5,498 nucleotides of DNA, from the NCBI GenBank assembly GCA_947378615.1, contig CANCKV010000269.1:1-5498 (forward strand), given 5' to 3'. The stretch is from Chitinophagaceae bacterium (GTDB taxonomy: Bacteria > Bacteroidota > Bacteroidia > Chitinophagales > Chitinophagaceae). Of the stretch, positions 1-5,498 are shown in pieces (position 1 is the first letter of the stretch; every line of letters starts with the position of its first letter). The notes below the pieces were generated by a model. It did no database searches. It worked only from the letters and a program-made list of their open reading frames with translations, and was not told the origin of the DNA. Both the position numbers and the translations under genes were made by a program.

Positions 1-28
1 TCATTAACTGATTATTTAATTAATAAAA

Positions 29-90
29 TGGGTTTATCCCAGTGGACAATTCGGACTCATTCCGAAAAGAATCTGCCAAAACAGATTTGG
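29..90 (-). promoter_or_regulatory. Structured leader downstream of the left-edge promoter
   Basis: The predicted minus-strand leader contains three small stems in a row: AATCTG/CAGATT (87-82 with 75-70), TTCGGA/TCCGAA (66-61 with 55-50) and TGGG/CCCA (41-38 with 32-29). The last is followed by TTTTATTAATT, giving a small terminator-like shape. An ATG at 60-58 opens an 8-codon frame (MSPNCPLG) whose TAA (36-34) falls in the loop of the third stem. An ATG also occurs at 4-2 and could start the next gene. No known riboswitch is recognised. A leader-peptide attenuator is possible but unproven. Confidence 0.3.
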
Positions 91-95
91 GGCTG

Positions 96-129
96 CAAAT
101 GTAGGAGGATATGATTAAAAATAACAAAA
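96..129 (-). promoter_or_regulatory. Bacteroidota-type promoter reading out of the left edge
   Basis: On the minus strand TTTTG (129-125) is separated by 21 bases from TACATTTG (103-96). This is a full match to the TAnnTTTG -7 element, with a TTG-type upstream element at an accepted distance. Transcription should start near base 90 and run toward base 1, so it would serve a gene to the left of the window. It lies 48 bases beyond the ATPase stop, which suggests that the five-gene unit ends there and a new transcription unit begins. Confidence 0.65.
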
Positions 130-148
130 TATTTTTTAGTTGTTATTT
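119..148 (-). terminator. Weak A+T-rich hairpin after the ATPase gene, possible operon terminator
   Basis: AAATAACAA and TTGTTATTT form a 9-bp stem with a 12-base loop, starting 28 bases beyond the ATPase stop. On the minus strand the stem runs into further Ts (TTTTTAA). It contains only one G-C pair, so it would be a weak intrinsic terminator. It overlaps the -33 region of the promoter reading left. The pairing is visible; terminator activity is uncertain. Confidence 0.3.
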
Positions 149-176
149 AGAGGTTATAAGTGACAGGTTTTAGGTT

Positions 177-974
177 TTAAATTGAACCCTTTATTTCTGC
201 TACTATCTCTTTAAAGGCTGCTAAATGTTTTATATCAGGATTCCAAGCAATTCCCTCTGCGCATAAGTCTATTTCCTTTTTAATGGTCGCTCCTGATTTA
301 CCTTCTTCATTTGCTAAGATAAAAACAGTATCAGATAATGATAATGAAGTCTCTATATCATGTGAAACAATAATCAAAGTCTTTAATTCGTCGGATAATG
401 AAACTTGATGGATAAGGTTAACTACTTTTTCCAAAACAATGATATCAAGCCCAGAAAAAGGTTCATCAAACAAAATAAAAGAAGACCCTTTAAGTAATTG
501 CTGTATGATAGAAACCCGTTGCCTTTGACCACCTGATAGTTGTTGTGGATATTTAGAAAGGTGCTCAGTCAATTGAAAATCATCGGCATATTTATTGATT
601 TCATTCTTTATCTGACTCTCTTTTAAAGCTGGATTCTTTTTGGCAGACATCTCCAATGATTGATAAATAGTGCGCCATTCGAACAGGTAATAGTTTTGAA
701 AGACTACTCCCATATCTCCTGCTTTTATCAAATTCCCATTCCCTAATTTTACTTTCCCACTAGTAGGTTGATTAAGACCAGATAAAATCTTAAATAGTTG
801 TGTCTTACCTATCCCACTTCTTCCAATCAATGAAACAACCTGTCCTTGTTGTACTCCTGTCCTCACAATATCTCTTATTTCAAAATTGACATCACGCAAG
901 ATTTGTTTATCGCCATAAGCAAGTGATACTTGCTCAACTTTCAAAAGGACGTCTTTTTTGGTATAATTAGTCAT
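177..974 (-). CDS. ABC transporter ATP-binding protein partnering the adjacent permease
   Basis: The 265-residue cytoplasmic ATPase probably energises import through the permease encoded just upstream. All nucleotide-binding motifs are present and intact: Walker A GRSGIGKT (51-58), Q-loop Q93 in VVFQNY, signature LSGGQ (146-150) followed by RQRV, Walker B FILFDE (166-171) with catalytic E171, D-loop SGLD (174-177) and switch histidine H205 in IVSHD. The sequence resembles SsuB/TauB/NrtD-type ATPases. A short insertion, RDIVRTGVQQ (34-43), precedes the strand leading to Walker A. The C-terminal segment after 220 (about 45 residues) is polar and helical and shows no regulatory domain I can name. 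The start lies 2 bases after the permease stop, implying translational coupling and equal amounts. It is the last gene of the set visible here, because a separate promoter begins just downstream. Confidence 0.95.
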   Translation of the reverse strand: MTNYTKKDVLLKVEQVSLAYGDKQILRDVNFEIRDIVRTGVQQGQVVSLIGRSGIGKTQLFKILSGLNQPTSGKVKLGNGNLIKAGDMGVVFQNYYLFEWRTIYQSLEMSAKKNPALKESQIKNEINKYADDFQLTEHLSKYPQQLSGGQRQRVSIIQQLLKGSSFILFDEPFSGLDIIVLEKVVNLIHQVSLSDELKTLIIVSHDIETSLSLSDTVFILANEEGKSGATIKKEIDLCAEGIAWNPDIKHLAAFKEIVAEIKGSI

Positions 975-976
975 AT

Positions 977-1756
977 TTACTGTTGTATTTGAAGTTTAGA
1001 ATAAGGGAAAAGCCAATATTTTAGATTACCCAAAATTAAATCCAACAACAGACCAACGATAAATATCATTAATTGTACAGCCAAGACATTGGTAATATCA
1101 TTGTATTTATTGAATTTAATTAGCATCGTTCCCAAACCTCCTTCACTCATACTTAATCCCTCTACCATCGTAATCATCAACCATGCTATCGCCATATTTT
1201 GGCGAATGATTTCGACCACTTGATCTGCTTTGCCCACAATAATTACTTCATATAAGGTTTCCCATTTACTAAAACCAAGTGTTTTGCATATTTCAAATTG
1301 TTGGTTATCAATAGTCAATATTATAGACAAAAAAGAGGTAACAAAGAAAGGTACAATACCAAATATAAGTAAGGAAAGCTTTAATGCACTACCGTCTTTC
1401 GTTAGTAAAGTGAAAATAAATATCAATCCTGTAAGAGTGAGGTAGCGACACTTTACAACAAATAGTGCAATCGTCTTGAAAAATGGAATTACGGATAAAT
1501 ACGCAAAAAATAATGTTATTACTATTGCAATACCCATTGCTTTAAGTGTCAGCATAAAGCTAATCAGTAAATTGTCGAATAGGTTTTTGGATGTAAGTAA
1601 ATTGATAAAGGCATTTATTACACTCAGCGGTTTAGGTATTAATCCATTGGAACCGATATGCCAAAGCACTAATGCCAATATTGCTTGAGATATTGCAAGC
1701 CCAATGAAAATTTGTTTATTAGTCCTTCCAAAAGGAGCAAAAATCTGTTTGAACAT
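977..1756 (-). CDS. ABC transporter permease (nitrate/sulfonate/taurine-like class) with divergent EAA loop
   Basis: The 259-residue integral membrane protein has hydrophobic segments near 16-35, 64-90, 95-118, 125-148, 186-204 and 225-244, giving about six helices as in SsuC/TauC/NrtB-type permeases. The cytoplasmic coupling loop that docks on the ATPase is at about 155-185: E155 and G161 of the EAA motif are kept (EICKTLGFSKWETLYEV). The usual proline-containing LPxxLP tail is replaced by IIVGKADQVVEIIRQNMAIAW. I believe relatives paired with OmpA-fused binding proteins share this change, so it is probably family-specific and not decay. The motif SEGGLGTML (204-212) follows the loop. One permease gene suggests a homodimer. 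An in-frame TAA at 1777-1775 bounds the start. The gene follows the binding-protein gene after 127 bases holding a hairpin, which may lower its expression, and its stop is 2 bases from the ATPase start. Confidence 0.92.
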   Translation of the reverse strand: MFKQIFAPFGRTNKQIFIGLAISQAILALVLWHIGSNGLIPKPLSVINAFINLLTSKNLFDNLLISFMLTLKAMGIAIVITLFFAYLSVIPFFKTIALFVVKCRYLTLTGLIFIFTLLTKDGSALKLSLLIFGIVPFFVTSFLSIILTIDNQQFEICKTLGFSKWETLYEVIIVGKADQVVEIIRQNMAIAWLMITMVEGLSMSEGGLGTMLIKFNKYNDITNVLAVQLMIFIVGLLLDLILGNLKYWLFPYSKLQIQQ

Positions 1757-1800
1757 AGCTAGAGTGTTTATGCATTATAGAATGTAATGGAGATTAGTTT

Positions 1801-1873
1801 TGATAATAAAAAGTGTAAAAGTTTGATTTCACACCACCTTCAAGATTCATTTAATGGCGATGTAAAATCAAAC
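1801..1873 (-). terminator. Hairpin plus U-rich tract between binding-protein and permease genes (attenuating terminator or mRNA-stabilising stem)
   Basis: In the minus-strand RNA, bases 1873-1856 pair with 1821-1838 to give 18 consecutive pairs around a 17-base loop (1855-1839). Three of the pairs are G-U wobbles (1864/1830, 1860/1834, 1858/1836). On the plus strand these become A-C mismatches, so the structure belongs to the operon's own transcript. It begins 10 bases after the binding-protein stop. It is followed by TTTTACACTTTTTATTA, a U-rich but interrupted tract. I infer partial termination or 3'-end protection of the upstream message, giving more binding protein than transporter. That parallels the REP hairpins between malE and malF in Escherichia coli. 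The structure is directly visible; its function is inferred. Confidence 0.6.
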
Positions 1874-1883
1874 ACACAATTAT

Positions 1884-3650
1884 CTATTGCCCTAAGACTA
1901 TCTCTACTCTCCTATTTTTAGACTTTCCTTCCTGAGTATCGTTACTAGCAATTGGCTTTGTAGAACCATATCCCTTTGTTTCGATCCGGGATTCCTTTAT
2001 CCCTTTCTTTAGCATATAATTCTTAACGGCATTCGCCCTTTGCTCGGACAATGGAATATTTTTTTCGTCAGAACCCACATTGTCCGTATGACCATAAATA
2101 CCCACTTTCAACCCCTCTGCTACTATTGCCGATTCAAAGATTTCATCTAATAATTTAAAAGAACTGCTTTTGATGGTAGATGCACCTGTTTCAAACTCAA
2201 TTGAATATGATTTCTTTGAAACTTCCGATGTTATTTCATTCGCATATTTAGATTCAATTGCCTTTCCTTCCATCAATTCAGGATGATTGGAGATTACACT
2301 ATTAAGAAATGATTTATCCACCGCTTTCTCATAAGGCAAAAATGTAGGCATCAAAGCAGGGTACATTTTCACCATTAGGTTACCAAAAGTATTATAAACG
2401 GCTTTGTATCTATCTATTTTATCAGTACCCAACCCATAAGTGTTAGCCATATCCGCCAAATTGAATACTGCAGAACCTCCTAATTGAACCTTCAGCCCTT
2501 GAATATCATTTTCTTCAATTCCATTATAATATTTTAACCAATACTCAGCATGTTGTTCCTTATAAACATCCGTACTCACTTTTGCAGCAAACTCCTTTGC
2601 CTCTTTAAAAGAACGTACTTGATCACCTGCTTCTGCAAGTGCGATAATTAAGTTTTCTACATCTGTGCGATGGTCATAAGCCCATTTTTTTATCGTAATT
2701 GTCTGTGCACTCATTTGAGATGAATACTGTCTAGTACTAGCAATAGAAACAAGTCCGCCTTTCTTAGTGGCCACATTTACATCTCCAGGAGTCCAAGTGG
2801 CTACACCGTCAACACCAACAGTTGTGTCTTTTCCAGTGGTTTTGCCATTAACAACAATTTTTCTTTTTTCGGAGTATCCTGTTATGTATTTGTTGGGTGC
2901 ATCCAAAAAGTCAGCTGCAGCGATCAAATTAACTGCATTTGCATCGTAAGTAGTTTCATCAGGATTTACTTTAATACCATTATCACCCGCCCATTTCAAT
3001 AAAATATTTACATCTCCATCTCTAAGTACACCTGCCACACATTTACCTACTGCATTTTTAGGGTCTTGTTTCCAACTAACAGGTCCCATTATTTTATCTT
3101 CTCCATAAGACTTCCCAGATGCTACCGGTAAAATGATAGGTTGAAATTCAGGCCCTAACGGTTCTAATTCTTTGGCAAGTGACGTCATAAATGCAGGCAT
3201 TCCGTCCCCCATTAAGGTAATTAACACGGCTGTGGCATTGGGATTTTGTTTATAGTCCTGTGCAAACTTTACTAAATCTGCAGTTTGCTTACCACAATCG
3301 TCCTGACGTATTGTAGTAACATCCAATTTTGCAATATCAAACAATGATCCTTTTGTGGTTCTTACGCCACCATTCGCATACATGCCAGAAAATTGCGCAT
3401 TCCAAGCCATTCTTTCCCAAGTAATCTGCGTACCCCCATTTACAGCTAAGTCTGAACTTGGCAAAGCAAGCATTTTAGCATTGCTAGCTAAGGATGCTTC
3501 GGGTGCATCGGGCAATGCTATTTTCCCAACTTCCAATGAAGAAACGACTTGTTTAGGTCTATTTTGATACAACCTAATTGCAAAAATCCCTACAGCTATG
3601 ACAATTGCTATAATCAATACTTTTCCTGCGGGTTTCATTTTAACTGACAT
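1884..3650 (-). CDS. Membrane-anchored ABC substrate-binding protein fused to an OmpA-like peptidoglycan-binding domain
   Basis: This 588-residue protein has three parts. Residues 10-28 are a hydrophobic helix after a Lys-rich start, with no lipobox or clear cleavage site, so it probably anchors the protein in the inner membrane facing the periplasm. Residues about 75-440 resemble NMT1/NrtA-type periplasmic binding proteins; landmarks are TWERMAWNAQFSGMYANGG (74-), MGDG (147-150), AGVLRDGDVNILLKWAGDNG (206-), TWTPGDV (285-) and QVRSFKEA (344-). Residues about 481-588 form an OmpA-like domain with GHTDNVG (520-526), LSEQRANAV (534-542) and NRRVEI (579-584). By family knowledge D523 and R538 should contact the diaminopimelate of peptidoglycan. 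C119 and C204 are the only cysteines and could form a disulfide. To my recollection this fusion matches proteins named phosphate ABC transporter substrate-binding/OmpA family; phosphate as substrate is not supported here. An in-frame TAG at 3656-3654 limits the start to M1 or M5. Confidence 0.93.
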   Translation of the reverse strand: MSVKMKPAGKVLIIAIVIAVGIFAIRLYQNRPKQVVSSLEVGKIALPDAPEASLASNAKMLALPSSDLAVNGGTQITWERMAWNAQFSGMYANGGVRTTKGSLFDIAKLDVTTIRQDDCGKQTADLVKFAQDYKQNPNATAVLITLMGDGMPAFMTSLAKELEPLGPEFQPIILPVASGKSYGEDKIMGPVSWKQDPKNAVGKCVAGVLRDGDVNILLKWAGDNGIKVNPDETTYDANAVNLIAAADFLDAPNKYITGYSEKRKIVVNGKTTGKDTTVGVDGVATWTPGDVNVATKKGGLVSIASTRQYSSQMSAQTITIKKWAYDHRTDVENLIIALAEAGDQVRSFKEAKEFAAKVSTDVYKEQHAEYWLKYYNGIEENDIQGLKVQLGGSAVFNLADMANTYGLGTDKIDRYKAVYNTFGNLMVKMYPALMPTFLPYEKAVDKSFLNSVISNHPELMEGKAIESKYANEITSEVSKKSYSIEFETGASTIKSSSFKLLDEIFESAIVAEGLKVGIYGHTDNVGSDEKNIPLSEQRANAVKNYMLKKGIKESRIETKGYGSTKPIASNDTQEGKSKNRRVEIVLGQ

Positions 3651-3680
3651 AATCTATTTTTTTGATGTTATAAAAAAGAA

Positions 3681-4676
3681 TTAATCTAAAAGTCCTTTGT
3701 ATTTATCTGGAATCTTAACCCCACTAAGCTTACCCTTATCTTCATTTGCTAGCAATGAATTACTTGCATAATTAAAGTTCCCATCCAAATTAAACTTGTC
3801 TATCAATTCAATTGCTTGCGAGGACTTCGCTTTATCGTCCAAAATACGGTCATCCATAAATTTGGAAGTAACGTCAATAGCAGATTTAATATGTCCAATC
3901 TTTTCTCCAATTCTTTGTTTTAATATGGCTAGCGCCTTCTCAGCATCTTGGTTTAATCCATCATCCCCTTTAAATACTCTCATTGCACTTGAAACCGCAG
4001 ATAATCCTGTAGTTACTGAATAATAAAGGTCTTTTTTGGCTTCCAAATCTAGTTTCGCATCTTCTAGCATAATACCACTCTCTTCATAAGCCATATCAGC
4101 AAATTTTATCAACTTGTTTAAATCACCAACGATAGGCGAAACATTGTCAATATACTCTTGACAACGCAAGACATTGTTGGCATACAAATCAATTTGCTTG
4201 GAGTTAGGTTCTTCCGATTGAAGGATTTTAACCTTTTGTGCATTCAATTTCAATTCCTTTTCCTTCTCTTGCAGTTTGCTCACAAGCTCACTTTGCTTTC
4301 CCTTTAGTTTTGCGGCTTGCTTGTAAAGAGTATCCCTATCGGCATAGCCTTGATCGATTTTTGCTTGCAAAATATTAAATGGATTCAACTCAATAGCAAT
4401 ACCAATTGTATAGTTTGCAATGAATTCTGAAAAATATTTTAATGCACGCCAAAACTTGCCATTAGAAACTATCATCAGTAGAAATCCAAGTATGGTTCCG
4501 CCAATTATTAAGTTGACCAAGTTCCAAGTAACAGTCACAAGCCAAGGTAATACATACGTTAAAAAGGTATAACCCAGTCCAACAAATAAAAAGCACCCTA
4601 CAATTGCTGTGGCTAAATTCTTCGGCTCGGCAAACCAATTGCCTTTCACATTTGTAGATGAGGATAACTGTTCCAT
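3681..4676 (-). CDS. Inner-membrane protein with long C-terminal coiled-coil/helical domain, function unknown
   Basis: The 331-residue protein begins with a short polar segment. Two hydrophobic helices follow at about residues 21-46 and 50-71, separated by a brief turn, and a more amphipathic stretch lies at about 80-97. The first 20 residues carry no cleavable signal. Residues about 108-155 are a Lys/Glu-rich coiled coil, and residues 165-295 look wholly helical (for example NKLIKFADMAYEESGIMLED). The tail from 300 on is polar and ends in a Lys-rich segment. The simplest topology is a membrane hairpin with the helical body in the cytoplasm, where the soluble coiled-coil product of the preceding gene could meet it. 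The layout recalls PspA/IM30-type or XpaC-type membrane-stress proteins, but I see no diagnostic motif, so this is only an analogy. The start lies 2 bases after the previous stop, and the next gene follows after 30 A+T-rich bases, so cotranscription is very likely. Confidence 0.88.
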   Translation of the reverse strand: MEQLSSSTNVKGNWFAEPKNLATAIVGCFLFVGLGYTFLTYVLPWLVTVTWNLVNLIIGGTILGFLLMIVSNGKFWRALKYFSEFIANYTIGIAIELNPFNILQAKIDQGYADRDTLYKQAAKLKGKQSELVSKLQEKEKELKLNAQKVKILQSEEPNSKQIDLYANNVLRCQEYIDNVSPIVGDLNKLIKFADMAYEESGIMLEDAKLDLEAKKDLYYSVTTGLSAVSSAMRVFKGDDGLNQDAEKALAILKQRIGEKIGHIKSAIDVTSKFMDDRILDDKAKSSQAIELIDKFNLDGNFNYASNSLLANEDKGKLSGVKIPDKYKGLLD

Positions 4677-4678
4677 AC

Positions 4679-5314
4679 TTAATTCAAATATTTTTTGATT
4701 TTTTCTAATTCCTGTCCTATTTCATTTTTTAGAGAATCCGATTCATTTTTATATCCATTAACATTGCTGTTAATTTTCTCTTCGTCCTCTTCAATTTGAA
4801 GTTTCAAAAGGCTAATTTGATTGTTGAGGTCGGTAATATCTCGAGAGAGTTCCTGTATCTTTTTTGTCTTTTCTTCAACTGCCTGTTTCTTGCTCTGTAC
4901 TTTTTCTTCAAAAGTAGCATTGACGGTTCCGGAGAAGTGTTCAGCATCTTTTTCCAACACCTCTAAGAATTGATTGGCAGATTCAATTAACTTAGCTTTT
5001 GACAATCCTTGTGCGGCTAATCCTGCAAAAGCAGCAATGTATCGGGCTTTTTCGTCGGCTATCACAGTCATTGCTTCAATCATTTTTGAAAATGCAAAGA
5101 AATCTGGTCCAGTAGATTTAGAATCGTTTAGGAGATTATCAAAGTAATTTTTAAACTTTTGAATATCTTCTTCTGAGGGATTTACTGTATTTTGCTTGAT
5201 AGGTTTTGATTCAGAGACTTCTCTATTTTCTTCAGAAGGATTCGAATGGTTTTCAACCTCGTTATCTTCTTCTATCTCTACGAAAGCGGATAATAATTTT
5301 TTTCCGAAACTCAT
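4679..5314 (-). CDS. Acidic coiled-coil protein of unknown function, first gene of the ABC/OmpA operon
   Basis: I do not recognise a named family. The 211-residue protein has no signal peptide or membrane segment, so it is probably cytoplasmic. Residues 1-14 could form a short amphipathic helix (F3, L7, L8, F11, V12, I14 on one face, K5 and K6 beside it), a possible membrane-surface contact. Residues 15-50 are a Glu/Ser/Asn-rich, probably disordered linker. Residues 50-125 form a compact helical part containing PDFFAFSKMIEAM and RYIAAFAGLAAQGLSKAKLI, which looks like the conserved core. Residues about 134-209 are a charged coiled coil. The start is well bounded: an in-frame TAG lies 24 bases upstream at 5341-5339, with no ATG between. 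The stop is 2 bases from the next ATG, so translational coupling is likely. From general knowledge, small helical proteins of this kind occur near TelA/XpaC-type envelope-stress genes, but I cannot show that kinship here. The gene is confident; the function is unknown. Confidence 0.88.
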   Translation of the reverse strand: MSFGKKLLSAFVEIEEDNEVENHSNPSEENREVSESKPIKQNTVNPSEEDIQKFKNYFDNLLNDSKSTGPDFFAFSKMIEAMTVIADEKARYIAAFAGLAAQGLSKAKLIESANQFLEVLEKDAEHFSGTVNATFEEKVQSKKQAVEEKTKKIQELSRDITDLNNQISLLKLQIEEDEEKINSNVNGYKNESDSLKNEIGQELEKIKKYLN

Positions 5315-5346
5315 ATTAAAACTGATTAGATATAAATACTAGGGTG

Positions 5347-5354
5347 CAAAATAA
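5347..5354 (-). promoter_or_regulatory. Candidate -7 element of the operon promoter
   Basis: Read on the minus strand, the sequence is TTATTTTGCACCC. It matches the Bacteroidota -7 consensus TAnnTTTG except at the second base. No clear TTG lies 17-23 bases further upstream; the nearest candidate there is TTTTA at about 5380-5376. Transcription would begin near 5341, leaving a leader of roughly 27 bases before the first gene. It is the best match to the consensus in the upstream gap, but it is imperfect, so this call is tentative. Confidence 0.4.
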
Positions 5355-5445
5355 TGATTTATTGTATTGAATATATAAAAGATAGTAATTCTAATATAAT
5401 TTTAAGGAGATACGGTAATATTTAATTAGAAAGTACCCTTTTGGA

Positions 5446-5498
5446 TTAGAATGTTATACATACAACAAGGCCCCGCCATTTAGTTAGCTTCATTGTAT
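5446..5498 (-). other. Right-edge patch: open frame end and imperfect inverted repeat
   Basis: A minus-strand frame is open from the window edge to a TAA at 5448-5446, ending KLTKWRGLVVCITF. It could be the last codons of an upstream gene, but it is too short to judge. The same stretch is locally G+C-richer (GGCCCCGCC at 5469-5477). It carries an imperfect inverted repeat: ATACAA (5460-5465) with TTGTAT (5493-5498), then AGGC with GCTT inside it. Both readings are cut off by the edge. Confidence 0.2.

Noticed and set aside
111..173. A 20-codon plus-strand frame beginning with ATG just after AGGAGG (103-108).
   Set aside because: The spacing of 2 bases is too short for a ribosome site, the host appears not to use such sites, and the bases are better explained by the minus-strand promoter and hairpin.
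1230..1688. Two plus-strand open frames opposite the permease gene.
   Set aside because: They have no recognisable domains and lie antisense to a clearly conserved membrane protein; they are shadow frames.
2767..3567. Plus-strand frames opposite the binding-protein/OmpA gene.
   Set aside because: They are short, motif-free and antisense to a strongly supported gene.
3796..4023. Plus-strand frame opposite the membrane coiled-coil gene.
   Set aside because: It is antisense to a good gene and has no independent start signal or domain.
5391..5429. Imperfect 13-base inverted repeat (10 of 13 matching) upstream of the first gene, considered as an operator.
   Set aside because: It consists almost entirely of A and T, so such pairing is expected by chance in this gap.
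5453..5498. Integron-type attC site.
   Set aside because: Neither GTTATAC nor GTTAGCT fits the GTTRRRY core exactly, and no integrase or cassette array is visible.

Overview
The window looks like a piece of a Bacteroidota chromosome. It is A+T-rich and has no Shine-Dalgarno-like sequence at the believable starts. A good match to the Bacteroidota promoter (TTTTG, 21 bases, TACATTTG) lies on the minus strand near the left edge. The encoded proteins also fit such an organism. I cannot name a genus.

All five confident genes lie on the minus strand and read right to left. In transcription order they are: (1) a 211-residue soluble, acidic coiled-coil protein (5314-4679); (2) a 331-residue protein with an N-terminal membrane hairpin and a long helical/coiled-coil part (4676-3681), 2 bases after gene 1; (3) a 588-residue membrane-anchored protein joining an ABC-type substrate-binding domain to a C-terminal OmpA-like peptidoglycan-binding domain (3650-1884), 30 bases after gene 2; (4) an ABC permease (1756-977); and (5) an ABC ATPase (974-177), 2 bases after gene 4. 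Only one gap exceeds 30 bases: 127 bases between genes 3 and 4. It holds an 18-bp RNA hairpin that is fully paired only in the minus-strand transcript and is followed by a U-rich stretch.

Together the genes read as one operon for an unusual envelope-linked ABC transporter of the nitrate/sulfonate/taurine-like class. Its binding protein is held in the inner membrane by an uncleaved helix and probably also grips the cell wall through the OmpA domain. The two upstream coiled-coil proteins have no assigned function; their strict linkage suggests they work with the transporter. The substrate cannot be read from the sequence.

The left edge (1-176) holds a possible weak terminator for the operon, then a promoter and a structured leader for a gene beyond the window. 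The right edge (5315-5498) holds a plausible operon promoter and a small G+C-richer patch with an imperfect inverted repeat. No rRNA, tRNA, CRISPR array or insertion sequence is visible, and no gene-free stretch exceeds 300 bases.
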